Shown here: positions 27,061-35,638 of the stretch, piece after piece
Numbering within the stretch: position 1 is the stretch's first letter
Layout: each line of letters opens with the position of its first letter
Assembly: GCF_000934725.1 (NCBI RefSeq)
Contig: NZ_JYNS01000001.1
Location: 806,001 to 870,000 of the forward strand
From: Methyloterricola oryzae
GTDB taxonomy: Bacteria > Pseudomonadota > Gammaproteobacteria > Methylococcales > Methylococcaceae
Reading direction: 5' to 3'
Length of the DNA stretch: 64,000 bases
Position numbers and translations under genes: made by a program
Notes under the pieces: model-generated
What the model was told of the DNA's origin: nothing
Databases searched by the model: none
What the model saw: the letters and a program-made list of their open reading frames with translations, nothing else

Positions 27061-27897
27061 ATGGAACCCAGCTACGACCTGCACACCCATTCCACCGCAT
27101 CAGACGGTTCGCTCACCCCCTCCGAGTTGGTCCATGAGGCGGCTGCGGCCGGCGTTACCCACATTGCCCTGAGCGACCACGACACCACGGAGGGTCTGGA
27201 GGACGCCAAAGCCGCAGCGGACGCGGCAGGCATCCGCCTGATCCCAGCGGTGGAGATCTCCGCGACCTGGATGGAAAAGTCCGTGCATGTGGTGGGACTG
27301 GCCATCGACCCGGCCGGCGCGTTACTGCAACAGGGCCTCGCCGGCTTGCGCACGTTACGCCATGAGCGCGCCGAGGAAATGGGGCGCAGGTTGGACAAGC
27401 ACGGCATACCCGGCGCCTTCGAGGCCGCTGCGGCGTTGACTCCCTCGGGCATGGTCACCCGCACCCATTTCGCCCGCGTCATTGCCGCCCAGGGCCTGGC
27501 GGCCTCCGTGAGCGATGTGTTCAATCGCTATCTGGCCCAGGGCAAACCGGGCTATGTGTCGACCCGCTGGGCCGAACTGGAGCAGGTGGTCGCCTGGATC
27601 CACTCAGCCGGCGGCACGGCGGTGGTTGCCCACCCTCAGCGCTACAAACTCACCGCCAGCTGGATGCGAAGACTCCTGGGCGAGTTCAAGGAGATGGGCG
27701 GCGGCGCCCTGGAAGTGGTGGCCGGAGCAGGTTACCCGCAGGACATTCAGGCCGCGGCCAGCCATGCGCGCCGCTTCGGCCTGCTGGCTTCCGCCGGCTC
27801 TGATTATCACGGTCCGGAACAGCCCTGGCTGCGCCTGGGCCGCCTGCCGCCCCTGCCCTCCGACCTGACGCCGGTGTGGAGCCCTTGGCATGAGTGA
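27061..27897 (+). CDS. rnm: PHP-domain phosphoesterase, RNase AM/nucleoside-bisphosphate phosphatase type
   Basis: This 278-residue PHP protein has the metal-binding motifs 'DLHTHSTASDGSLTP' at residues 6-20, 'IALSDHDTTEG' near 36-46, 'PAVEIS' near 63, 'VVAHPQRYK' near 192 and 'SAGSDYHGP' near 255. This set matches YciV/TrpH, which trims 5' ends of RNA and hydrolyses 3',5'-nucleoside bisphosphates. It is cytoplasmic. It overlaps the start of tag by eight bases, indicating an operon with the DNA glycosylase. Confidence 0.88.
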   Translation: MEPSYDLHTHSTASDGSLTPSELVHEAAAAGVTHIALSDHDTTEGLEDAKAAADAAGIRLIPAVEISATWMEKSVHVVGLAIDPAGALLQQGLAGLRTLRHERAEEMGRRLDKHGIPGAFEAAAALTPSGMVTRTHFARVIAAQGLAASVSDVFNRYLAQGKPGYVSTRWAELEQVVAWIHSAGGTAVVAHPQRYKLTASWMRRLLGEFKEMGGGALEVVAGAGYPQDIQAAASHARRFGLLASAGSDYHGPEQPWLRLGRLPPLPSDLTPVWSPWHE

Positions 27898-28480
27898 CGG
27901 CCTGCGGCGCTGCGCCTGGGCGGTGCGAACCGCCGAGGAGCGGGCCTATCACGATGCGGAATGGGGCTGCCCCGAGCATGACGACACCCGCCTGTTCGAA
28001 TTCCTCATCCTGGAAGGAGCCCAGGCGGGCCTTTCCTGGCTGACCATCCTGCGCAAGCGCGCGCATTACCGCGCGGTGTTCGACGGTTTCGACGCCGAGC
28101 GCATAGCCGGCTACGACGAAGCCAAGGTGGAATCCCTGCTGCAAGACCCCGGCATCGTGCGCAACCGACTTAAGGTCCAGGCGGCGGTGATCAATGCCCG
28201 CGCCTGCCTCACGCTGCGCGATGAATTCGGCAGCCTGGACGCCTATCTCTGGCGCTTCGTGGACGGCCAGCCCATCCAGAACGCCTGGGCCGATTACCGG
28301 GAAGCGCCCACCCGCAGCGCCGAGTCCGACGCCCTCAGCAAGGACCTGCAGCGGCGCGGCTTCAAATTCGTCGGCAGCACCATCTGCTACGCCCTGATGC
28401 AAGCGGTGGGCATGGTCAACGACCACTCCACGGACTGTTTCCGATGGCAGGAGTTGTCGCCGCCCGGCCCCGCCGTGTGA
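27890..28480 (+). CDS. tag: DNA-3-methyladenine glycosylase I
   Basis: The 196-residue Tag removes 3-methyladenine from alkylated DNA. The zinc ligands are supplied by 'RRCAWA' at the N-terminus, a His in 'AYHDAEWG', and 'VNDHSTDCF' at the C-terminus. 'LILEGAQAGLSWLTILRKR' and 'GFKFVGSTICYALMQAVG' are diagnostic helices. The length equals the family norm (about 190). It is translated from an ATG inside the end of the PHP gene. Confidence 0.96.
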   Translation: MSDGLRRCAWAVRTAEERAYHDAEWGCPEHDDTRLFEFLILEGAQAGLSWLTILRKRAHYRAVFDGFDAERIAGYDEAKVESLLQDPGIVRNRLKVQAAVINARACLTLRDEFGSLDAYLWRFVDGQPIQNAWADYREAPTRSAESDALSKDLQRRGFKFVGSTICYALMQAVGMVNDHSTDCFRWQELSPPGPAV

Positions 28481-28517
28481 TGATTGCCAAGATTCAACGA
28501 TCCAGGAGGAAACCCGC

Positions 28518-29561
28518 ATGCTGAGCACACCCGCCTACGCCGCCGCCACCCCCACATCCGCCCTCGCGCCCTATTCCATCGAGCGGCGGGACCCCGGGCC
28601 GCGCGATGTCCTCATCGACATCCGCTACTGCGGCGTCTGCCATTCGGACATCCACCAGGCTCGCGACGAATGGGGCGGTTCCATCTTCCCCATGGTGCCG
28701 GGCCACGAGATCATCGGCACGGTGGCGCAAGTGGGCTCGGAGGTCACTCGCTGGCGTCCGGGCGACACGGTGGGCGTGGGCTGCATGGTCGATTCCTGCC
28801 GCCGTTGCGAGGCCTGCGAGGCGGGCGAGGAGCAATTCTGCGAGGGCGGCGCCAGCTTCACCTACAACAGCCGCGAGCAGGACGGCGTGACGCCGACCTA
28901 CGGCGGCTACGCCACCCGCATCACGGTGGATCAGGATTTCGTGCTGCGCATCCCAGCAGGCATCCCACTGGACCGCGCCGCGCCCTTGCTCTGCGCCGGC
29001 ATCACCACCTATTCGCCCCTGCGCTATTTCGGGGTGAAGGCGGGCGATGCGGTGGGCGTGGTGGGCCTGGGCGGGCTCGGCCACATGGGGGTGAAGTTGG
29101 CCAAGGCCATGGGCGCACGGGTCACGGTGCTCAGCCACTCGCCGGGCAAGCGCGGCGATGCCCTGGCCCTGGGCGCCGACGACTTCATCGCCACCCATGA
29201 CGCGGCAGCCTTCAGTGACAACGCCAACCGCTTCGACTTCCTGCTTGATACGGTTTCCGCCCAGCACGATTACAACGCCTACCTCAACCTGCTTAAGCGA
29301 GACGGCACCATGGTACTGGTGGGCCTGCCCGACCCGACGCCCCTGGCGGCGGCCCCGCTGGTCTTCCGACGCCGGAAACTGACCGGCTCGCTCATCGGCG
29401 GCATCCGCGAGACCCAGGAGATGCTGGATTTCTGCGCCGAGCATGGGGTCGCCGCGGACGTGGAGCTCATCCCCATCCAGCAGATCAACGAAGCCTTCGA
29501 GCGCATGCTGAAAAGCGATGTGCGCTACCGCTTCGTGATCGATATAGCCAGCCTGGCCTGA
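28518..29561 (+). CDS. Zinc-dependent NAD(P)-alcohol dehydrogenase, YahK/CAD-like
   Basis: The 347-residue medium-chain dehydrogenase has the catalytic zinc region 'YCGVCHSDIHQARDEWG' near residue 38 and 'GHEIIG' near 65, and structural zinc cysteines in 'CRRCEACEAGEEQFC' near 95-109. The cofactor-binding 'GLGGLGHMGVKLAKAMGA' is near residue 180. 'SLIGGIRETQEMLDF' is typical of the cinnamyl-alcohol/YahK branch, which reduces aldehydes with NADPH. The AGGAGG ribosome binding site is strong. It is followed by an ene-reductase gene, suggesting a small aldehyde/enone detoxification cluster (inference). Confidence 0.92.
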   Translation: MLSTPAYAAATPTSALAPYSIERRDPGPRDVLIDIRYCGVCHSDIHQARDEWGGSIFPMVPGHEIIGTVAQVGSEVTRWRPGDTVGVGCMVDSCRRCEACEAGEEQFCEGGASFTYNSREQDGVTPTYGGYATRITVDQDFVLRIPAGIPLDRAAPLLCAGITTYSPLRYFGVKAGDAVGVVGLGGLGHMGVKLAKAMGARVTVLSHSPGKRGDALALGADDFIATHDAAAFSDNANRFDFLLDTVSAQHDYNAYLNLLKRDGTMVLVGLPDPTPLAAAPLVFRRRKLTGSLIGGIRETQEMLDFCAEHGVAADVELIPIQQINEAFERMLKSDVRYRFVIDIASLA

Positions 29562-29600
29562 GCCCTGCCCGCAATCCTCGACCGCAGAAAGGACGAAATC

Positions 29601-30698
29601 ATGTCATCCGCCCCTTCCACCGATACCGACCTGTTCACGCCCCTGGCCCTGGGCCGCCTGACCCTGCCCAATCGCATCGTCATGGCGCCCTTGACGCGCA
29701 ACCGCGCCAGCATGCCGGGCAATGTGCCCAACGACCTGAATGCCTTGTACTACGGGCAACGGGCCAGCGCCGGCCTCATCATCAGCGAGGCCACGCCCAT
29801 CTCCGCCATGGGCCACGGCTACCCCGCCACGCCCGGCATCCACAGCGCGGAGCAGATCGCCGGCTGGAAGCGCGTGACCCAGACGGTGCATGACAGGGGC
29901 GGACGGATTTTCCTGCAACTCTGGCATGTGGGCCGCATTTCCCATCCCAGCCTGCTGCCGGACGGCGCCCTGCCGGTGGCACCTTCGGCCCTTCGGCCCG
30001 CCGGCCAGGCCTTCACCTACGAGGGGCTGCAGGATTTCGTCACGCCCAGGGCCCTGGAAGGGGAGGAACTGCCCGGCATCGTCGCGGACTATCGCCGGGC
30101 CGCGCTCAATGCGCTTGAAGCGGGGTTCGACGGGGTGGAGATCCACGGCGCCAACGGCTATCTGCTGGACCAGTTCCTGCGCGACGGTTCCAACCAGCGC
30201 AGCGACGGCTATGGCGGCTCGTTGCAAAACCGCTGCCGCCTGCTGTTGGAGGTGACCGAGGCGGTGTGCGACGCGGCAGGCGCGGGCCGGGTCGGGCTGC
30301 GCATCTCGCCGGTGAACCCCTTCAACGACATGCGCGACAGCGACCCGCAGGCCTTGTTCGAGCAGGTGGCGGAGGCGCTCAATCCCTTTGGCCTAGCCTA
30401 CCTGCATGTGATGGAAGGCGGCATCGGCGAGGCGCCGCCGCCCTTCGACTACGCCGCCCTGCGCCGGAAATACAAAGGCGTGTACATGGCCAACTCGGGC
30501 TACGACAAGGCCCGCGCCAACCAGGCCATCGCCTCCGGGTTGGCCGACTGCGTCGCCTTCGGCATTCCCTACATCGCCAACCCGGATCTGGTGGAACGCT
30601 TTCGGCTGGACGCGCCGCTCAATTCGGCCGACCCGGCGAGCTTCTACGGCGGCGACGAGCACGGCTACACCGATTACCCAAGCCTGGCCGGGGCGTGA
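29601..30698 (+). CDS. Old yellow enzyme family FMN ene-reductase (NemA-like)
   Basis: The 365-residue TIM-barrel flavoprotein has 'LPNRIVMAPLTRNRA' near the N-terminus, 'LWHVGRISHP' near 110, and 'GFDGVEIHGANGYLLDQFLRDGSNQRSD' near 175-200 with the His/Asn substrate pair and the Tyr-containing turn. 'DCVAFGIPYIANPDLVERF' near the end binds FMN phosphate. Such enzymes reduce activated C=C bonds and nitro compounds with NAD(P)H. It lies 39 bases after the alcohol dehydrogenase gene on the same strand. Confidence 0.93.
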   Translation: MSSAPSTDTDLFTPLALGRLTLPNRIVMAPLTRNRASMPGNVPNDLNALYYGQRASAGLIISEATPISAMGHGYPATPGIHSAEQIAGWKRVTQTVHDRGGRIFLQLWHVGRISHPSLLPDGALPVAPSALRPAGQAFTYEGLQDFVTPRALEGEELPGIVADYRRAALNALEAGFDGVEIHGANGYLLDQFLRDGSNQRSDGYGGSLQNRCRLLLEVTEAVCDAAGAGRVGLRISPVNPFNDMRDSDPQALFEQVAEALNPFGLAYLHVMEGGIGEAPPPFDYAALRRKYKGVYMANSGYDKARANQAIASGLADCVAFGIPYIANPDLVERFRLDAPLNSADPASFYGGDEHGYTDYPSLAGA

Positions 30699-30765
30699 CG
30701 CCGCCTGGGAAATCCCGGTCACCTGTGCCATGATCTGCGACAACGCCCACCCCTAAGGAATGCCA

Positions 30766-31164
30766 ATGGACCCGGCTATCGCCCTGTTCGCCAACGAAGC
30801 CTTTTATCTGGCTTTTTCCACCCGCGATTTCGAAGCCATGGAGCAGCTCTGGGCGCGGGAGGCCCCAGTGGCCTGTATCCACCCGGGCTGGCCGGCGCTG
30901 GCCGACCGGGCGTCCGTCATCAACAGCTGGAAATCGATCCTGCAAAATCCCGCCACCCCTCAGGTGACGCCGCGCCAGGCACGCGCCTTCGTTTGGGGCA
31001 GCTTCGCCACGGTGGTCTGCTACGAGGAAATCCAGGGCGACATCCTCGCCGCCAGCAACAGCTTCCTGTTCGAGGACGGCCAGTTGCGCATGGTGTTCCA
31101 CCAGGCCTCGCCCTGCGGCCAGCTGCCCCTGGAAGACGAAGAGCCGGAACCTTCCATGCAGTAG
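30766..31164 (+). CDS. NTF2-like (SnoaL-type) small protein
   Basis: The product has 132 residues with the cone-shaped NTF2-like pattern. The N-terminal helices read 'NEAFYLAFSTRDFEAMEQLWAR'. The 'CIHPGWPALADRASVINSW' segment matches nuclear-transport-factor-like proteins of bacteria. Four long strands follow. The ATG at 30766 is chosen because TAAGGA lies six bases upstream; an ATG at 30760 overlaps that site. Function is unknown; members may bind small molecules. It could be the last gene of the 28.5-31.2 kb unit. Confidence 0.75.
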   Translation: MDPAIALFANEAFYLAFSTRDFEAMEQLWAREAPVACIHPGWPALADRASVINSWKSILQNPATPQVTPRQARAFVWGSFATVVCYEEIQGDILAASNSFLFEDGQLRMVFHQASPCGQLPLEDEEPEPSMQ

Positions 31165-31169
31165 CCCGC

Positions 31170-34004
31170 TCAGCCCAGCTCCGGTTCCCCGCAGTAGCGC
31201 AGGATGTGGGCGCGGGAAAGGTCGCGCAGACGCAGGGCCGCCTGCCAGTCATCGGCGCTTTCGGCGCGGATGGCACGGCTGTCCAGGGGCAGGCCGATGG
31301 TGACGGCGATGGCACCGCGGTGAGGAAAACGGTCGTCGCCGCGCAACATGGACCGCGTTCCGCGCAGGGCCACCGGCACCACCCAGGCGCCGGCCTCCAC
31401 CGCCGCGGTGAAAGCCCCCATGCGGAACGGCCGTAGCCCCGGAATGCGGGTGAAAGTGCCCTCGGCGAAATAAACCAGGGGCTTGCCCGCCTTGAGGATC
31501 TCCATCAGACGCCTGGCGTCGCTCAGGCTCTTCTCCGCCTCGTAGCGCTCCACGAATTCCGTCCCGATCCGCCGCAGCGCCTGGCCCAACAGCCGGCCGC
31601 GGGCAAGTTCCGCCTTGGCGACGAAGCCTACCGGCTGCGGCATGGCGGCGACCAGGGCATAGACGTCCAGGTAGCTGGCATGATTGCACACCAGGATGAA
31701 GGGCTCGCCCGCCGCCGGTAGGTGCTCAAGGCCATGCACCGTCAGACGGGTGCCGGTCGCCCGCCGCAACGCCTGAACAGCTCTGCGCATGGCGCGCCAG
31801 CGCTGCTCCAGACCGGGCAAGGCCAACACCGACGCCAGCAGCAGCGGCGCCAGCACGGCGAAACTGCTCCAGCCCCAGGCGGCAAAGCCCCATTCGCCCA
31901 GACGCAGCCGGAGCCGGCGCAGCCTTTCCGCGAAGCGCCCCGCCGAGGCCCGCGCGATGGCGGGCAGCAGGCGCCGCGCCGGCCGCCCCAAATGGCCCTT
32001 TTCGTATAATCCGCGAATCACCGCCCGGCGCACCTTGCCGCTGGAGGTCTTGAGCACCGCGCCCGGTGGCGCCAGGAGCACTTCATCCGGAGGCGCTCCG
32101 ATCAGGTCCGCCACCACGGCATTGATGGCGGCGCGGGCGTGCTCCTGCTCGGGCCCCGGGCGCAGCCGGGTCTCCGCCAGCACGATGAGGCGCTCGCTGC
32201 CCGTGGTTTCGCTGGCGACGCCGAAGGCCGCGACACCCTCCTTGCGAATGCCGTCGACACCGGACACGGCCTGCTCGATCTCCGGGGGATAAAGGTTGCG
32301 CCCGCCCCGGATGACGATGTCCTTGCTGCGCCCGGTGACGTAGACCTCCCCGGCCGCCATGTAGCCCAGGTCGCCCGATTCCAGCCAGTCGCCGCGGAAC
32401 AGCTCGCGGGTGTGCGCGCTGTCCCGATAGTACCCGGCGGTGGCCGAGGGCCCCTGGAACTGGATGCGCCCCTGACGACGCTCCGGCAGTTCGCGGCCCG
32501 CCTCGTCCACCACGCGGATCTGATGGCCGGGCAAGGGCAGGCCGCAGGCCACGAAGCGCAGGGGCTTGGGCTCGTCCTCTGCGGCCGGCAGCGCCTCGCC
32601 GCGGGTGCTGAAGGGTTCGCGGGCGATGCGGTCCACCAGCCCGCCGCGCGCGGGCGGCGGAAAGGCCAGACCCACCGACGACTCGGCGAGTCCATAGACC
32701 GGCGCGAAAGCCTGGGCAGCGAATCCATGGGCGGCAAAACGGCGGGCGAACTTGTCCAGGGTATCGGGGCTGACGGCTTCCGCGCCATTGAAGGCCCAGC
32801 GCCAGGACGAGAGGTCCAGGCCCGCGATGTCCGCATCGTCCAGACGGCTGCAGATCTCATAGCCGAAATTGGGCGAGGACGACAGGGTGCCCCGGTAGCG
32901 GTGGATGGCCCACAGCCAGCGCCGGGGGCGGGACAGAAAGCTGGTGGAAGGCATCAGGACCAGGGGAAAGCCGTGGTACAGACTGCCCAGCCAGGCGCCG
33001 ATCAGGCCCATGTCGTGGTAGAGGGGCAGCCAGGAGACGAACACGTCCTCGGCCGTGGCGCCCACCGCCTCTCCCATGGCGCGGATATTGGCCAGCAGGT
33101 TGGCATGGCTGAGCATCACGCCCTTGGGCTGGCCCGTGCTGCCCGAGGTGTATTGCAATAGCGCCAGGTCGCGCGTGGACAGGGCCGGCTCCAGCAGGCC
33201 GCCGCCCGCACCCGCGAGTTCCTCCATGGACAGGAGGCAGAAGCGCTGGCCGGACAGTCCTGGCAGACCTGGCACGGCGTCCTTGGCCTCCGGGACCGCA
33301 ATCATCCAGGGCGCGCGGCTGCTCACGAAGACCGGCGCATAGCGTTCCAGATAGGCGCGCAGCTGCGACGGGCGTCCCGGCGGATAGATGGGCAGCGGAA
33401 TGCCGCCGGCCATGAGCACGCCGAAGAAGCTGAAGAAGTACTCCTTGCCCGTGGGCAGCATGATGACCACCGGCTCGCCGCTTGCCAGCCCGCGGCCCTG
33501 CAGCGCCGTGGCCGTGGAACGGGCCTGCATTTCCAACTCGCCGTAGGTGAGGCTCTCGCCCTCGCCTTCATCGGCATAAAAGCGCACATGGACCCGATCC
33601 GGCCAGCGCTCGGCATGCCAGCGCAGGGCTTCCACCAGATTGCTCGCACTACGGGCCGGCGCGACCCCGACGGCGGCGTCCGCCAGCGGCAAGGCCGCCG
33701 ATCCGGCCAAATCGAGGGCGTCAGCGGCGGGGCTGGCCTGCTGAATGGCCCGCAGCAGATCGCGCGGGGTTTCCGCCTCGGCATACAGATGCTCCGGCAA
33801 GGCGAGCTGGAAGCGCCGCTCCAGGCGGCTCAGCAGTTCGACCCGAGAAAGGCTGTCCAGCCCCAGGTCTTTCTCCAGGGACACGTCCAGGGAATCGATA
33901 GGCACGGCGGAAGCACCGGGCCGGACTTCGGCCAGCAGCCCGCCCAGCGTTTCGAGGAGGACGGCAGCAGCTTCCTGTTGGTTCGTAGGGTTGGCGGATT
34001 CCAT
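31170..34004 (-). CDS. ACP - acyl-AMP ligase - PlsC acyltransferase fusion protein
   Basis: The 944-residue protein has three units in order. An acyl carrier domain covers residues ~10-90, with the phosphopantetheine Ser51 in 'LGLDSLSRVEL'. An adenylation domain covers ~145-690, with 'LQYTSGSTGQPKGVMLSH' and 'GDLGYMAAGEVYVTGRSKD'. A PlsC-type acyltransferase covers ~735-944, with the HX4D motif 'NHASYLD' and 'YFAEGTFTRIPG'. Together it could activate a fatty acid as acyl-AMP, load it on its own carrier and move it to a glycerolipid. E. coli Aas has the PlsC and ligase units in the opposite order and uses a separate ACP. The start at 34004 is chosen over 34064 because the extra 20 residues are not domain-like. 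The lipid product is not known. Confidence 0.88.
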   Translation of the reverse strand: MESANPTNQQEAAAVLLETLGGLLAEVRPGASAVPIDSLDVSLEKDLGLDSLSRVELLSRLERRFQLALPEHLYAEAETPRDLLRAIQQASPAADALDLAGSAALPLADAAVGVAPARSASNLVEALRWHAERWPDRVHVRFYADEGEGESLTYGELEMQARSTATALQGRGLASGEPVVIMLPTGKEYFFSFFGVLMAGGIPLPIYPPGRPSQLRAYLERYAPVFVSSRAPWMIAVPEAKDAVPGLPGLSGQRFCLLSMEELAGAGGGLLEPALSTRDLALLQYTSGSTGQPKGVMLSHANLLANIRAMGEAVGATAEDVFVSWLPLYHDMGLIGAWLGSLYHGFPLVLMPSTSFLSRPRRWLWAIHRYRGTLSSSPNFGYEICSRLDDADIAGLDLSSWRWAFNGAEAVSPDTLDKFARRFAAHGFAAQAFAPVYGLAESSVGLAFPPPARGGLVDRIAREPFSTRGEALPAAEDEPKPLRFVACGLPLPGHQIRVVDEAGRELPERRQGRIQFQGPSATAGYYRDSAHTRELFRGDWLESGDLGYMAAGEVYVTGRSKDIVIRGGRNLYPPEIEQAVSGVDGIRKEGVAAFGVASETTGSERLIVLAETRLRPGPEQEHARAAINAVVADLIGAPPDEVLLAPPGAVLKTSSGKVRRAVIRGLYEKGHLGRPARRLLPAIARASAGRFAERLRRLRLRLGEWGFAAWGWSSFAVLAPLLLASVLALPGLEQRWRAMRRAVQALRRATGTRLTVHGLEHLPAAGEPFILVCNHASYLDVYALVAAMPQPVGFVAKAELARGRLLGQALRRIGTEFVERYEAEKSLSDARRLMEILKAGKPLVYFAEGTFTRIPGLRPFRMGAFTAAVEAGAWVVPVALRGTRSMLRGDDRFPHRGAIAVTIGLPLDSRAIRAESADDWQAALRLRDLSRAHILRYCGEPELG

Positions 34005-34084
34005 GGTCGGGGTGATTGCAGAGGGGGCCTGCACATGATGCCATAGGGCCACCGGGCAGAACATTGCCCTCTCCGGAAGTCTCG

Positions 34085-34465
34085 ATGGCCTACCGCATCG
34101 CCGCGGACCTGCTGGTCCTGCTGCATTTCGCCTTCATCCTGATGGTCTTGCTCGGAGGCTTTCTTGTCCTCCGCCATCGCTGGTTTGCGCTGGCTCATCT
34201 GCCCGCCGTGGCCTGGGGGGCGGCGGTGGAGCTTTGCGGCTGGACCTGCCCGCTCACGCCCTGGGAACAGGCACTGCGCCGGCTGGCGGGCGATGCGGGT
34301 TACAGCGGGGGCTTCATCGAGCACTACCTGCTGGACCTGATCTATCCCGGCTGGCTGACGACGCACATTCAAGTGGCGATGGGAGCTCTGGTGATCGTGC
34401 TCAATCTCGCCATCTATGCGCGCGTGCTGTTCCGGCGGTCCCGGCCTTCGGAACACCCCCCTTGA
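34085..34465 (+). CDS. DUF2784 membrane protein
   Basis: The 126-residue protein has three to four hydrophobic segments (residues ~5-27, ~34-50 and ~98-118). The 'DLLVLLHFAFILMVLLGG', 'LCGWTCPLTPWE' and 'GGFIEHYLLDLIYPGW' stretches are typical of DUF2784. The start is the ATG at 34085 behind GGAAG. Function is unknown. It is divergent from the fusion gene and convergent with the antiporter gene, ending two bases before that gene's stop codon. Confidence 0.88.
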   Translation: MAYRIAADLLVLLHFAFILMVLLGGFLVLRHRWFALAHLPAVAWGAAVELCGWTCPLTPWEQALRRLAGDAGYSGGFIEHYLLDLIYPGWLTTHIQVAMGALVIVLNLAIYARVLFRRSRPSEHPP

Positions 34466-34466
34466 A

Positions 34467-35624
34467 TCAGGCCGCGCCCGTGCGGTCGCGCAAGGCCAGG
34501 GCGATGAGGGGAAACAGCAGCACCGAGGCGATGCCGGCGCTGACCAGGGCCGCGGCGTTTTCCGGCAGCATGCGCCCGGTGGCCACGCCCAGGCTGGTGA
34601 TGACGACGATCAGCGGCAAGGAAGTGGACGACAACAAGGCCAGCCTGAGGCGTCCCCGGCGATCCAGATCGCTCCGGTAAAGCAGGGCCGGAGCCCCTCG
34701 CACCAGCAGCAGAAGCGCCAGGAACAGAGGCACGCGCACCAGCGTGGAGGGGCTGGCCGTCATGGCGTCGATATCCACCTGGGTACCGCTGCAGACGAAG
34801 AAGATGGGGATCAGGAAGCCGAAGCCGAGCGCGTCCAGCTTGTGCCGGAAGGGCTCGCCCTCGGGACCCCGGGCCACCAAGCCCACCAGGCTGCCGGCGG
34901 CGAAAGCGCCCAGCAGCAGATCGACGCCCAGCCACTCGGCCAGGGTCACCATGCTTCCCAGGAGAAACATGGCGATGCGCACCGGCAACTGGCTGGTGGC
35001 GTGCAGCGAGCGGGCCAGCACTTCGATGACGTGGGGCGGGCGCAGCTTCATGGCCAGGGCGGCGCAGGCCAGGGCGATCAGCACGAACAGGGCCAATAGC
35101 CCCGATTGCGTGGCCAGTTCCTCATGGCCGGCGGAAATCAGGGTGAACAGCACGATGGGGCCGAACTCACCGACCGCCCCCGCGCCCAGCACCAGGCGTC
35201 CGAAATCGCTGTCCAGCTCGCCCGCATCGCGCATGATGGGAATCAGGGTGCCAATGGCGGTGGTACTGAGGGCGACAGCCACCAGCAGGGGATCGGACAC
35301 CACACCCAAAGTTTGCAGGGCGAACGTCAAAGCCACGCCCAGGAGGATTGAAATCAGCCAGCCGACGCCCGCCAGGTTCAGGGCGCGGCCGCGCAACAGG
35401 GCGAAGTCGATCTCCATGCCGGCCATCAGGAACAGGAAGGAGAGCCCCAGGGCGGACAGGGTGCGGATGCCGTCGGTCATGTGCACCCAGCCCAGGCCGT
35501 GCGGCCCCACCAGCATGCCGAGCAGCAGTTCCAGCACCACCAGGGGCAGGCGCAGCCGCAGTTCGTTGAATACCGGCGCGATGGCAGCGCACAGCAGGAT
35601 CACCAGCAAGGGATGTTCGCTCAT
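34467..35624 (-). CDS. Cation:proton antiporter (CPA2/NhaP-KefB type)
   Basis: The 385-residue integral membrane protein has about eleven helices and lacks a C-terminal RCK nucleotide-binding domain. 'LPLVVLELLLGMLVGPHGLG' near residue 25, 'LFLMAGMEID' near 65 and 'VALSTTAIGTLIPIMRDAG' near 120 match the Na+/H+ exchanger family core. It should move Na+ or K+ against protons across the inner membrane. It is downstream of the DUF389 gene on the same strand with a 14-base gap. Confidence 0.88.
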   Translation of the reverse strand: MSEHPLLVILLCAAIAPVFNELRLRLPLVVLELLLGMLVGPHGLGWVHMTDGIRTLSALGLSFLFLMAGMEIDFALLRGRALNLAGVGWLISILLGVALTFALQTLGVVSDPLLVAVALSTTAIGTLIPIMRDAGELDSDFGRLVLGAGAVGEFGPIVLFTLISAGHEELATQSGLLALFVLIALACAALAMKLRPPHVIEVLARSLHATSQLPVRIAMFLLGSMVTLAEWLGVDLLLGAFAAGSLVGLVARGPEGEPFRHKLDALGFGFLIPIFFVCSGTQVDIDAMTASPSTLVRVPLFLALLLLVRGAPALLYRSDLDRRGRLRLALLSSTSLPLIVVITSLGVATGRMLPENAAALVSAGIASVLLFPLIALALRDRTGAA

Positions 35625-35638
35625 CGCCGTCCCGACCT

